Assembly: GCA_025917655.1 (NCBI GenBank)
Contig: CP084615.1
Span: 2,976,001-3,040,000 of the forward strand
DNA: 64,000 nucleotides
Source of the DNA: Chlorella sorokiniana
Lineage: Eukaryota; Chlorophyta; Trebouxiophyceae; Chlorellales; Chlorellaceae
Reading direction: 5' to 3'
Shown: positions 1 to 11,352 of the stretch, piece by piece
Layout of the letters: every line of letters starts with the position of its first letter
How positions within the stretch are numbered: the first letter of the stretch is position 1
The notes under the pieces: model-generated
Told to the model about the DNA's origin: nothing
Databases searched by the model: none
Seen by the model: only the letters and a program-made list of their open reading frames with translations
Made by a program: the position numbers and the translations under genes

Positions 1-258
1 CGCACCTGCTGCCTTTACCCGCAAGCAATAGGGCAGTCTTAGCATGGCGCCTGCTGGACAAAAAGGAAATGGCTGACACTGGCATGGCATGCACGCCTGC
101 CGCTCTCACTGCTGTGGCTTGAAGCGCTTCCGCCTCCCTGCGGCCGGGTGCCGCCACTCGCGTGGTGCACGATGCCCTGTTGCCCCTTCCTCCAGCCCTT
201 CCCCGCCCCATTCGCTTGTCGGTCATCGCTGGGCCGCCGTGGCCCCCGTCTGCCGCAG
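1..258. other. Left edge, probably intron of the insulysin-like gene
   Basis: I see no stretch that matches the insulysin sequence expected just upstream of the exon at 259. That exon is preceded by a clear acceptor ending in CGCAG. The segment is therefore best read as intron continuing beyond the left edge. Confidence 0.5.
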
Positions 259-3200
259 GTCATTGCTGATCTGACGCCGGAGCGCGCTCGGGTGCTGTGG
301 GCCAGCAAGAGCCTGGAGGCAAGGCCCCGCTGCCATGCTGCTGGCTGCAGGCAGCTGCAGTCAGCGTGGCTGGCAAGCGGCGGCAACTTCGTGCCGCCGC
401 TGCTTCCGCGGATGCTGCTGCTTCACCGCTGGTTCCCGCCTCGCAAGCCTTTCGCTCTGTGTGCCCCCACCCCACCACCACCACCACAGACGCACACCAA
501 CCCCCTCCTCCCATCGCATTGCAGTCTGAGTGCATGCAGCGTGAGGCCTGGTACGGCACGCGGTACAGCGCGCGACCGTTGCCGCCCGACTGGCTGCGGG
601 AGTGGCGGGAGGGGACGTCGCCGCCGCAGCTGCACCTGCCCCGCCAGAACCCCTTCATCCCGCAGCGCTTCGACCTGCTGGAGGTGCGTATGTGTTGCGG
701 TGGTGGTGGTGTGGGTGCGTGTCTTGTTGTAGTTGTTGTTTTGTGCGCGGCTGTGGTGGTGGTATATTATCACTGCGACCACCACCAACACAACACACCC
801 CCTCCCCGTTTCTCCCACAGGAAAGCGCCCGCAGCCCTCCCTGGTGCACGCCAGCCCCATGGTGCGCCTGTGGCACCGCCCGACCCATCCTTCCGCGTGC
901 CCAAGGCCGTGCTGCACATGCACCTGCAGCTGGCGGGTGGGTGGGAGGCAAGCAGACAATGGGTTTAGCGACAATGTGTGCGCCAATGTTTACAGCCAAG
1001 GAGGAACTCAGCTGCCGCAAATTGCTGCCAGGGAGCTTGAGCTATGCTGCAGCCCCGCCTGCTGGTCGCTGTGCCAGCAGCCCAGGCCTGGCCTAACCGT
1101 GCAATGCTGCACTGCTGCACAGTTGCCGCCAGGTCTTGTTTCAATCCCCCCACCCAGCAGAGTCGTACTGCTCCCCTGAAGCTGCGGTACTAACCCAGCT
1201 GTACTGCAAGCTGCTCAACGACTACCTGTCTGAGGTGAGGCCGCTGGCGCGCAACTGTGCCACTTTATCTTCTCCACCCTTTGCCCGCCATGCAGGGTTC
1301 GGCTGTACTCAGCCTGATGCTGCGTGGTGCTTGTCAGTCTCAGCGCCACTTCCCGCGCCACCTGCATTGGCGATCAGCACCGCTGACCGTACGCAACATG
1401 TGCCGCCACCGTGGCTTGCCAGGTCACTTACCCTGCTGAGCTGGCGGGGCTGCACTACGGGCTGCGAGCCACCACCGCCGGCCTCATGCTGACCGTGTAT
1501 GGCTACTCCGACACCGCCGCCACGCTGGCGCAGGTGGGGCTGCGGGTTGGCGGAAAAGTGGCAGCGCAGCTTGGCAGTCGGGGGATGCAAGGCAGGGCAA
1601 GGAGGGAAACGGCGGGGTGTTGTCTGGGCTTGTGGCGCCCGTGTGCTGCATGTGATCATGGCTGGCCTACACCGCACTTCAACTTGCATAGTGCTGCGTC
1701 GCCCTCGCCCGCACCGCCACCTCCCTCCTCTGCTTCGCCGCTGCTTTCAACTCTGCAGACTGTGCTGGATGCCGCCCTTTCTTTTCAAGTGCGTCCCGAC
1801 CGGTTTGAGGTGGTGAAGGAGAAGCAGCGGCGGGACTTTGCCAACATGAAGTGAGCGGGTCTCTGTCAGGGGCAGGGCCTGGCATGAGCATGCCACGACA
1901 TGGGCATGATTGGGGGCGCCTGCTGTCCCGCACAGCTGGCCGGCCTGACAGGGTGGCTGCAAGCCAGCTTTGTTTGATCACACGTTCCCCAAGTTGCGAA
2001 ACCACCGCACACACCAGACACCCCTCCCGCCCCCTGCTTGCAGGTATGACCAGCCTTACCAGTACGCTCTGTACTGCCTGGGCGTCCTGCTGGAGGCGCG
2101 GCGCTGGCACGTCGCCGACTACGAGGCTGCGCTGCCGGAGCTGGAACCCGGCCAGCTGGAGGTGGGGGTCGGGCGGTGCTTGGGGCGTGCATGTGTGTAG
2201 GGGTGGGAGGGTGAGCTTTTTGGCAGGTGGCGCAATATTTCCCCCAGCACTCATCTGCCTGCCTTGAAAGTGGGGGTGGGCATGATGGGAGGCTGCATGC
2301 CCGCGCGCGCGCCCGCCCCCCACCCCCCACCCACCCCCCACCCCCCACACACACACACACACATACACACTCCCGCCCCCCACCCGCCCCACCCATTCAC
2401 ACGACTTTACACACACAACCCTCGCTCTCCACACATGCGCAGGCCTTCTTCCCGCGCCTCTTCTCCCGCTGCCAGGTGGAGATGCTGGCGGCAGGAAACC
2501 TGGACGCCGCCGCTGCCACCGACTTTGCGCGGCAGCTGGAGGCGGCGCTGCGCGAGCGGTGAGGCTGCTGGGTCCACGCGTGTGTGGCCGCTGTTGCTCT
2601 TCCAAGGAAGCGTGGCAACGCCAGCGCTTGCCATTGGACAGCGGCAGCCCAGCGCCCCGCAGGTGCGGAGCGGCGCCGCCCTTCCCCGCGCAGCTGCCAG
2701 ACCAGCGGGTGGTGCGGCTGGAGGCGGGACGCCCGCGCTGCTGACCCTGCCCGGACCAAACCCGGCCAACGACAACAGCGCAGCGGTGGTGGCCTTTCAG
2801 GTATGTGTTTCTGTGTTTATTGAAGTTCCATCAGTGTCATGTGTGCAAGCAGCAACACGGACAGCCTGTCGGTCATTCTGCGATTTGCACGCTTTGGCAC
2901 GGCGGCAGAGGGGCTCGCCGTCTCCGCCCTGCCTGCACTGGCAAAGCCTGCAAGGGACAGAGCCCCACCCTTGCCTTGCGCCTGGCCCTTGATCAACACA
3001 TATCTACAACTCTCCAACTCCACGCCAAGAAACCGTGTCAGCCTCCGCTCCATCCACGTTTCCTGAATCGCAGGTGGGCCCCGACTCTCTCAAGCCCAAC
3101 GTGCTGGCAGAGCTGGTCACCGCCATCGGCCGCCGCGACGTCTTCCACCAGCTGCGCACCGTGGAGCAGCTGGGGTGGGTGCGGGGCTTGGGGAGGGCGG

Positions 3201-4985
3201 CGGCGGCTGCAGCGCGGCCTGCTCCCTTCCCCCAGCGTGGCTGCGGTTCATGCTGCCCTGCTTGGGCGGCTTGCTGACCGTTTGCAGCGCGAGACAAAGC
3301 TGTTCAAACAGCGACAAACAGCTAGAATGAGGTCGGCATGCATGGCCCATGGCCTGGGCAGTCGGTGTGCATCGCCAAACTTGTTCTGCCTGTACCGCCA
3401 CCACATTGCAGGTATATCACCTTCTGCACCGCCTACTGGACCCTGCACGTGCGCTCCATACTGCTCATAGTGCAGGCAGGCGGCAGCTGCAGGCTGACTC
3501 TCTGCCGGGCAGCAGCTGAGCGAGGGCTGTCCCTCCGCAACTGCGCTGATTGGCGCACTCGACTGCGGTGATGCACACTCACCGCTTCCCTTGCGGTTTC
3601 TTGCTGCCAGGCCAGACGCTGCTTGCCCAACACGCCTTCCCTCCCTCGCTGACCCTCCCACCCAACCCGTGCAGTCCACCGCCCACAGCGCCGCATACCT
3701 CGAGTCGCGCATCGAGGCCTTCCTGCCTGCGGTGCGTGCGCCTGCCTTTCCACTCGCCTGTCGCCGCTGCGCTGCCTGTGCCCCTGTGTGGCGCTCAGGC
3801 TCTGGGGGCGCGCACGGATCTGCTGGGCTGTCGCCCCCTCCTGCCCCCTCCTGCCCCTCTCCTGGCTGTTCCCGCCGCTCGCCTTCCGCGACTCTGCTCG
3901 CCTTCCCCACACCTCACGTGAGTGCACTCTGACTCTACAAAGAGCAAAATCAAGCTTGTCCAACTTCCTCACCACCCAATGCAGCTGGCTGAGCGCCTGG
4001 AGAGCATGCCGGCCGAGGAGTTCAGCGGGCACGTGGAGGAGCTGGCCAAGAGCAAGGCGGAGGCGCCCAAGCGGCTGCGGGAGGCGGCGGGGCGGGACTG
4101 GGGCGAGATCGACCAAGGCAGCCTGCGGTGAGAACAAGTCGCGAAGGGGAAACCAGTGCAACAGGCTGGTTAAGTTTCAGCGCAAGGAGACATTGCTTGC
4201 CAAATGGGCGGCCTGGTCAGTACTGCGATGGGCAGTCAATAGAGTGCTTGCGTGCAGCTGTGTGTTCATGGAAGCAGCGGCCCGTGCAGCGCTGGGGCAC
4301 GCCCGGCGCGCCGCTGCCCGGCCTGCCGGCATCGCGGCACAGTCGGCTCACAGCGACACTGCAGCGTGCTGCACTTTTGTCGATTGTTTGTCTCACAGAT
4401 GGTGTGCCCCACCCCCTCCCTTCCAGCTTTGACCGGATTGACGCTGAGGTGGCGGCGCTGCGCGCGCTGAGCCAGGCTGAGGTGGCGGCCTTCTACCGGG
4501 TGGGTGGGCTGGCTGCAGCGGGCTGCATGGGGCGCCGGCGATAGGCGCGCAAGCGATCTTCTTGTTTTGAAGCTGCTGCGCGCTTCCAAGTTGTCCACCG
4601 AGGAGGCGGCAACCACGGTGATCAGAAGCAAGCGGGAGTTGCCATGCCATCATTCGTGCCCTTCAATCACTCCGCTGTGTGCCTTCGGCAGGAGCATGTC
4701 CTGAGCCCGGCCACCCGACGCAAGCTCAGCGTGCACATCGAGGGTCACCGACCCCCTGCCGCCGCTGCTGGTGATGGTACCAGTGTTGCCACCACTGCTT
4801 CCGGAGACGCGGCTTTGGCGGCTGAGGGCAGCGGAGCCGGGGCCAACCTAGCACCCTCACCTGCAGGGGAGGCAGCCGCGTCCCCAGCGGCAGCGGTGGA
4901 GGGCGCCGAAGAGGCAGGTGTTGAGCTGATTGGTGACATGTGGAGCTGGAAGCGGCGGCAGGAGCTGTACGGCGGCTTCAAGTGA
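259..4985 (+). CDS. Insulysin-like M16 metallopeptidase, C-terminal half (5' end outside window)
   Basis: The gene encodes a large zinc peptidase of the insulin-degrading enzyme family, which degrades peptides inside a closed chamber. About 15 exons are visible, near 259-318, 526-684, 822-934, 1153-1233, 1421-1534, 1759-1852, 2044-2160, 2442-2560, 2661-2800, 3074-3173, 3412-3476, 3675-3731, 3983-4129, 4426-4498 and 4692-4985. Joined, they follow the C-terminal half of insulysin in order: WASKSLE, EAWYGTRY, FRVPKAVL, LAGLHYGL, YDQPYQYALY, HQLRTVEQLG, YLESRIEAFL and RRKLSVHI. The catalytic HxxEH motif belongs to the N-terminal half and is not in the window. The C-terminus carries an Ala/Gly-rich insert before the final WSWKRRQELYGGFK. 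The first visible intron (319-525) needs a GC donor. Two frame breaks, near 875 and 2730, both lie at a CCCG run and look like single-base assembly losses. The family assignment is firm; exon edges are approximate. Confidence 0.85.
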
Positions 4986-5184
4986 TGCAATATTTCTTCA
5001 TAACTCCTTCTTTGCTGGCGCTCCTGTGCGCTGTCATTCCTTGCTGGAGTTTCTGATTGTAGGATGAAAGCAGAACCGCGACTGAACAGCAACAACGCGA
5101 GTTTCACAGCAGCCTGCAGCAGCGGGGCTCAACTCGCTGCTCACCCCGTGCGCCTGCCGCTGCGGTGCCCGCCACCCGCACGGT

Positions 5185-6073
5185 CACTCAGCATCCAGCT
5201 CCTCGCTTGCGTACGCCAGGCTCTCCGCGGCCTGTGACAGCTAGGACGGTCAGCAGGCATGAGATTTGGCAAGATGGGCAGACGCGGGCTCTTGAATGGC
5301 CGCTATCGAGAAGGCAAGGGTAGCCGTGCATCCGTTTTGTGAAGCTGAGCATTAGTTTGCGATTACGCTGCCGGCAGCGCCTGCTCAGAAGGGTCCCAGC
5401 GGGGAGGGGCAACAGCGCTCACCGTGCCGTACACAAAGTCGCCGTCGCCGCCGCCGCCTGGCACCGCAGCTGCGCCGCTGTCCTGCTGGTCGCCAGCTTG
5501 CCTAAACACCCCGACGCTGCTCTCCGGCGATGCCAGGGAGCTTCCAAAGACGCTGAGGGGTTCAGCGTGCTGCGCGTCGCGAGGCTGATCGGCGTGCTGT
5601 GCTTCTTGACGGCGCTGCGAACGCGGGCTGCCGGGGTGCAGCCCGGCATTCGTCAGCAGTGAGTCGTGCTCCCCTTCCTCAATGCCTCCGGAGACAAACT
5701 TCTTACGGTGCATGAACACCAGCGCTTCAACCTGCGGGCAACACAATGGCAGCCCAGCATGCTGGCCTCAGGCCCTGCTGACGAGGCCATGGCGCCGCGA
5801 GGCTTGCCGCCACAAGGCCCTCACCGCGGCCACGGCATCTCGTGCACGCATCCTGCTGCCTTGACAGCTTGCTCGCCTGCTTCGGGCTTCCAGTTAGGAA
5901 CTCCACCTCCTCCGCGTCCAAATGCGGCACCCAAGGCTGCGGCTTTGCAGCAGGCGAGTGATTCTGTGTCTCCTGCATGCTTTGTGACGACCCGTCTGTA
6001 GCACAAAAGGCTTGACGCAGCGTTCTTTTGATTGTCTGCAGGGGAATGAAGCAGTCCGCCCACCTGGCGCCAT
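5185..6073 (-). CDS. Hypothetical protein, low-complexity, spliced
   Basis: I do not recognise the family. The best exon lies at about 5740-5423. It follows a clean acceptor (TTGCCCGCAG) and ends at a GTGAGC donor. It begins VEALVFMHRKKFVSGG and then becomes acidic, Gln/Ser/Gly-rich and probably disordered, ending DGDFVYGT. A last exon (about 5228-5185) gives AAESLAYASEELDAE and a TGA stop. Upstream, an ATG at 6073 and an exon carrying DAEEVEFLTGSP are plausible, but their join to the next exon does not keep frame as read. An indel or a missed splice site is therefore likely. The gene converges with the insulysin gene, about 200 bp between stops. Presence of a gene is likely; its exact structure is not. 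Confidence 0.4.
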
Positions 6074-6626
6074 GCTCGCACCGCTGCCCACGGCTGCAAT
6101 GCAGCATTCAGATGACGAACCTGAGCACCCTGAGCAGGCTTTTGGATTTTACAAAGACAGTAATATAGAGTGAGATGGTTTCTGCAAAGTTTTCCAGTAG
6201 TTCAAGGACGGATGTGTAAGTATGGTTCCGGTTTGGCAGGACGCATTTCGTGGGTGCTAATGAGCTGGGCAGGCACAAAGCCCAAGCCCCATGAATATCA
6301 TTTATTGAAAGGCTGATTGGATATGGACAAACCGTTCAAGAGTGAAGCAGGGCTTTCAGTACATGGCAGCATGCAATAAAAATCAGCGCAGTTGGGGCTG
6401 CCCAAGAGCACCTAGCGGGGGTTCAGTGGGGGCCTGCGCACGAGCATTGGGCATTAAGCAACTCTGGTGATCATGTCTCGCATGAAAGTCGGCAGCAAAA
6501 AGAAAAATGAAAGGGTGGGCAGGGCTCGCCGTGCATACAGATGCCACTGAGCGACACATTTGTACAAAAAAGGCTGAAGGAATGACGACTGGCAGCAGGA
6601 ACGGGAGCCTGGCAAGCCACAACTCA
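6074..6626. other. Intergenic, between two minus-strand genes
   Basis: This stretch is less GC-rich than its flanks. It holds the upstream region of the hypothetical gene and the 3' flank of the glycosyltransferase. I see no exon-like reading frame in it. A TGTAAG motif occurs near 6213 on the plus strand but is not placed to serve either neighbour. Confidence 0.4.
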
Positions 6627-9600
6627 TTCCCGCGTGTACGGGTTGACGCCCAGCCGCCGCTTAACCGGGATCTGCAGACACGGAGGGGCGGCACAATGGA
6701 AGTCACAGGCAGCAACACTACAACTATTCAGCCCTGTGGCTCGCAGCTCGCCGCACACTGCCGGCATGCCAGGAAGCTGTTTGCAGGCACCCCAGCAACA
6801 CGAGCATCCCCAACCACCCCACCTGTATCGTGGTACGGAACTCCTTGCTGTTCTGCTGCACCAGCGGCTCTGCCAGGGCGTACACATTCAGCAGGCCCGC
6901 AGCGCTCATGTCGCCCAGCACTGCAGGGCGGGGGAGGGGGGGGGGGATTCTTCAAAGGGAGAGGTGAGCAAGATGAGTGTGCTGGGAAGGGTTGGCGTGT
7001 GTGTGCAGGTCTGGTCAGGCGCATGGGCCGCCAGCGCCTGCACGGCTGCCCACGCAGCCGGCGCATGCTGCACCCCAGGCAGTGTCAAGCCCCGCACAGC
7101 CGGCGCATGCTGAAGCCCATGCGGTCTCAAGCCCCGCACAGCCAGCGCATGCTGCAGCCCAGGCAGTGTCAAGCCCCACACAGATAGCGCATGCTGCAGC
7201 CCATGCAGCCTTAAAACCCCGCACACCCGCGTCGATCTGCTTCTCGATGGGCATGAGGCGGGGGTAGGCGAAGATCTTCTGCAGGCCGCGGCGGTGCACC
7301 ACGTATGCGTGGGTGCCGAAGAAGGAGAGGGCGTGGCGGTAGCGGGGTTGCCCGGCAGCAGGGGGCAGGAGTGGCAGTAGTGGCCCAGCAGCACGACGTC
7401 CCAGTCCTCTGCGGGGAGGGGGTTGAAGAGTTTGGAGGGTTGAGGGGAGGGAACAAGGTGCGGCGCAGCCGACAGAGGCACGGGGTCCCGCCACGAGCGG
7501 CGGCCAGCCGCAGCGCAGCCAGCCGCAAGCGGCGGGGCCGGCGCATGGCACTGCCAGGCAAACCTGGCAGCGCTGCGCCCGCTGCCCCAGCCCTGCTTCA
7601 GCTGAAGCACGTCCCTGCATCGACGACAACCCAGCCCACGCCCGCGCCTGGCCTGGGAACCGACCTGCCAAGCTCGTCACGGGCAAGCCACCCACCCAGC
7701 CCTGAACCCAGCCCACCCAACCCTCACCCCCGCCCACCCAGCCCTCACCCCCGCCCACCTGGGAACGGCTTGGCCTCGATGAGGGCTGCCAGCAGGTGCG
7801 GCTCCCGTATCTCCGCGTCGTCCTCAAACACGAAGGCAAACTGAGCCTCGGAGCCGCGCAGGATGCGCTGGTAGAGCTGAATGCGAAATTGGGGTGTGGT
7901 GGGTGGGGTGTGTGGGGGAGGGGGAGCCTCTCCGCCTGGTCTGTGCTGTCCCAGGCGGCTGGCGGCAGCCGCGCCGGGCGACCCTCGGCCACCAGGGCAG
8001 CAGGAGCGCGGCGGCAGGAACGCCCCCACCTGCAGGTGGCTCATGTAGCAGCCCACCGAGCCGCGCGTCAGCTGGTAGTGCTTGGTGCGGTAGCCGGCGG
8101 TCTCGGCTGCGAGGGGCGGGGTTGGGGGGTGGAATGGCAGGTGAGCAGGGCGGGTGGGGCGGGGCGGAGTGTGGGGGCGGCCGCCGGGAGGCCTAGAAGC
8201 CAGGGTGAGGCGGGAACAACCCGCCGATGCGATCAACTGGGCTGCTGCGGCTGCGAAAGCTCAAGCTATGCGACGCACTGCGGCCGCGCACGCAAGTGCG
8301 CTGCAGCCCTGGATCAAGCATCGCACGGCAGGCACGCCCCAGAGGCAGGCCCACCCTTGACAATGTCGGCGTAGGCGCGCGGCGACACGAGGCGCGCCGC
8401 ATCCAGGGCGCTGCCGTTAACCGCGGGGAAGCGCACAAAGTTCTTGGCCTTGAGGTCCGAGGCCTGGAAGGTGCGCTGGAATGCGGCGAGCCGAGCGTCG
8501 GCGCCGTCCATGTTCACCACGTACACGTCAAAGGGCAGCGTGGCGCCCGTGTACTCAAAGTACCTGCGGTACGGACAGAGCGATACGCGGAGCAGACCGG
8601 TGTGAGGTGCTGCACGTGCTTGGTGAACGTGTGGGACGGCGGCGCCGACGACTGCGGCTTCGCTGATGAGTGCAGATGAGCAGCGGTGACGGCCAGGGGG
8701 CCCGGCATCCAACAGGGCGACAGGAAACAGCAGTCACAGTCAGCCGCGGATCACCCAGCAGGCTGGATGCGCACCAGGAGAGGAGCTCCTGCTCGGTGCC
8801 GCGGCCGCCTCCCGTGGGCAGCCCGCCGCCGTCGCCGCCCCGGCGCCGCCCTTGCCGCCGCGCTCGCCGCGGGCCAGCAGGTCCAGTAGGTGTGCCTCCG
8901 TGGCGGCGCAGGGGCGCAGGAAGAGGGCGCCTCCCGACACCGCCCGCACCGCCGCCGTGTCGTTGCCGCGCAGCCAGCGGGCCTGGTCCCAGCCAGCCGC
9001 AAAGTCGGTGGGCAGAGCGAAGAGCGGCGCCACGTCGCCCGCCACGAACGCGTTGCTGTCCACCAGCAGCACGGCGTCGTACTGCGTCAGCCCAAAGGCC
9101 CGCAGCTTCACCCAGCTGTCGGCCGCCCCGCTGCAAGCAAGAGTTTCGGGCGGTCGAGGCAGCAGGTGAGAGGTGCGGCAGAAGCGCGGAGCCGAGCGCT
9201 GGCTCCGCCGGCCGCTCAGCTTCGTGCAGCGCTGGCTCAGCAACCGTTTCGGAGAGCAGAGCAGGCAAACGGCGGCAGTGGTGGCGGAGAGAAGATCAGC
9301 ACCAACCGCCTGCTCGACCACCAAACAAATGCTAAGAATGCAGCACGCACGGGATGCCCCCTCAGCGCAGCGCACCGCGCGTGTTCGCCGTACTGCCGTG
9401 CCAGCGGCTCCACGTAGATCACTGTGAGGTCCAGCTCCAGCAGGCGCTGCGTGGCGGCGGCACCCAGCTGGCCGCGCACCACCATCACCGCCAGGTCGAC
9501 GCCCGGGTTGTAGCGCCGCATGCTGGCCGCCAGTTGCTGCGGGTGGGGAGGAAGAGAATCGGAATCAAGGGGGCGGGCACCGGTCGACTTCCAATGGAGG

Positions 9601-10129
9601 GCATGTGAACGCAGCCTGTGCTGCACACAAGCTTGAGCGCCAACGGGACGAAGAGCGCAGGGAGCGGGATCCAGAACAGCGGCAGCAAGGCGGGCACAAG
9701 TCCGCTTACAGCCACAACACCCGGCCGGCTCGCCTGCAGCTGCGTCACTTCTCGTTGGCTGCGCACGAGGGTGACAACGGCGTGCCGCCCCTTGCTGTTG
9801 TCCACGCATTGCTGGCCGATGCAGCACGACTGCACCGGGAAGTCGAGGTCTTGCGCCAGGAGCGGCGGCGGAGCGCCGCCGCGGGCCCGCAGCAGCGCCG
9901 AGGCGAGCGCGTCGTGCAGACGTGGCTGAAACAGCCCCAAGATACCCACGAGGAGCAGGCAGGCCAACAAAAGGGCCTGCAGGCGCGCTCTTCTGATGGG
10001 GCGCCGGTGCAGGCGGAACAGGTGCTGCCCTAGGTTGGCGTCTACCAGGTAGATGGGTCCAGTTGCATGAATGGTGGTGGTTGGGCTAAGGGGCAGGAAG
10101 AGGGGGTCGCTGCCCTCACGCTGCCCCAT
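6627..10129 (-). CDS. Bifunctional-looking GT8 + GT25 glycosyltransferase, type II membrane protein
   Basis: Reading on the minus strand, the N-terminus (near 10040-9734) has basic residues followed by one membrane segment, LQALLLACLLLVGILGLF, as in Golgi glycosyltransferases. Next come two GT8-like exons (about 9545-9381, 9132-8750): MRRYNPGVDLAVMVV, then KLRAFGLTQYDAVLLVDSNAF and SGGALFLRP. The GT25 part follows (about 8565-8358, 8110-8032, 7881-7760, 7410-7234): FDVYVVNMDG, FPAVNGSALDAARLVSP, GCYMSHLQ, FAFVFEDDAEI and GTHAYVVHRRG. Short terminal exons end RLGVNPYTRE with stop at 6627. The likely role is sugar transfer to glycoprotein or glycan in the secretory pathway; donor and acceptor are unknown. 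A frame break near 7350 lies in a C/G run. The start could be ATG 10129 or an upstream exon, because a TAG acceptor lies just inside. Two adjacent genes are the main alternative to a fusion. Confidence 0.7.
7044..7225. repeat. 42-bp minisatellite, about four copies
   Basis: About four imperfect tandem copies of a 42-bp unit built around GCTGCAGCATGCGC lie in the intron before the second-last exons of the glycosyltransferase gene. On the minus strand the array stays open and would encode a 14-residue Ala/Cys-rich repeat in frame with the preceding GT25 exon. I treat it as intronic because the GT25 similarity stops before it and a donor-like GTGTGC lies at the boundary. Confidence 0.75.
7680..7762. 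repeat. Short CCCTCACCCCCGCCCACC tandem repeat
   Basis: Two near-exact copies of CCCTCACCCCCGCCCACC follow a degenerate leader of the same composition, inside an intron of the GT8/GT25 gene. It is simple-sequence expansion with no visible function. Confidence 0.6.
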
Positions 10130-10479
10130 GTTTGCTGGCAGCGGTCAAGTCTTGGGTCTGCCCGCTGCCTGCGAGGGACCGCCAGCCCCGATAGGCAGCT
10201 CTCTAACGGAGGCCAGACGGTTTGCGGGGAAAACAGCCGTGGAAGAGGGCAGCAAGCTAGAAGCAACGCTGTGCCGTTGGGAAGCAGCTGGTTGTAGAGC
10301 GGCAGGTTACGAGAATTAGGCGAGATAACAGCACGATTGGCAATTACCTGGGCTGACCGACAGGGCCTTTCAACCGAACGCGCTCAGCATGACAGCACAC
10401 CTTCCACGCTGCCGCCGCTGCTCCTCACCTCGTGACAGACAGCTGATTTGACCAATCGCGCCATGCAGTTTGTGCTCCC

Positions 10480-11150
10480 ATGCATTGTAACCGAGTCAGA
10501 GGCACCACATCCGTAGTTGACATGCAAAATCAAGAAAGGATGGCAGTTGTGTGGCATGTATCACAGCCTTAACGTGCAAGACTGGGGTCCCCTCAACACC
10601 CTGCAGGGCCGCAGCAAAGACAGCATCCACCAAGCGGGCCGCAGGGTCGTCTGTTCGTTGATAGAGCATCATGGTGCAAGTCAATGAAGGTACGACTACT
10701 CCACTTTCAGCCGCTCTCGTCCAATGTGAGTGAGGAGCTGCAAAGACGGGGTGCGTTGGGCGGCACGGACGCCAGCGGGCAGTCCAAACATGCAGGCAAG
10801 ACTTGATGGCATGAAAAAAGGCTACAACCAGGCTGAGCTTTTTTGTGACCGGGAAACGCCGACGATGTAGCTGCCATGGCCAAACGAGGTAGTTGAGTGC
10901 TGGGTAGGTGGCGGCGGCGGTGGCGGCCGGCGGCTGCGCCGCCTCCTGCCACGCATGCTCCTCCCCCCCCCCACCCGCCCCCTCTCACCTTCCCTTCCCC
11001 CGGAACGCCACCCACCCCCCAAAAAATGGTCACACCCGACCTCTTGATGTCACACATTGACGAGTGATGGGGCGTGGGCTCACTGAACGTGCAGCGGTAA
11101 CGTGTCCGCCGGGCGAAGCAGCCCCTACACCAGGTGCGGCACCCATCCTT
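10480..11150 (-). other. Possible minus-strand exons, unresolved
   Basis: Weak signs of a minus-strand gene share the upstream region of the cellulase gene. One open stretch (11160-11030) is Cys/Arg-rich, containing RYRCTFSEPTPHHSS, and ends near GTGTGACC. A second (about 10905-10830) follows a CTACCCAG acceptor and can be read as GHGSYIVGVSR. A third follows CTTTGCAG near 10742 and reads LLTHIGRERLKVE then a stop near 10699. An alternative frame runs open from about 10905 to 10496. These cannot be joined into a convincing protein, and no family is recognised. Confidence 0.2.
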
Positions 11151-11352
11151 CCTCTGCATCCGTAAAGCTATGATGCACACTCTAATCCCACGAACCCGCC
11201 GGGGACAGGTCTGGTTGCTGCTACTGCCGCTACGGGCAGTTGCAGGCTTCCGTTCAAAATCAGGGCAGTTACACAGTTCAACAGGCAGCCAGGGCCTCAG
11301 AGGTGTTCACCGTTGTCTTGCGGCATACAACGATATTCTACCGCACTCTTCA

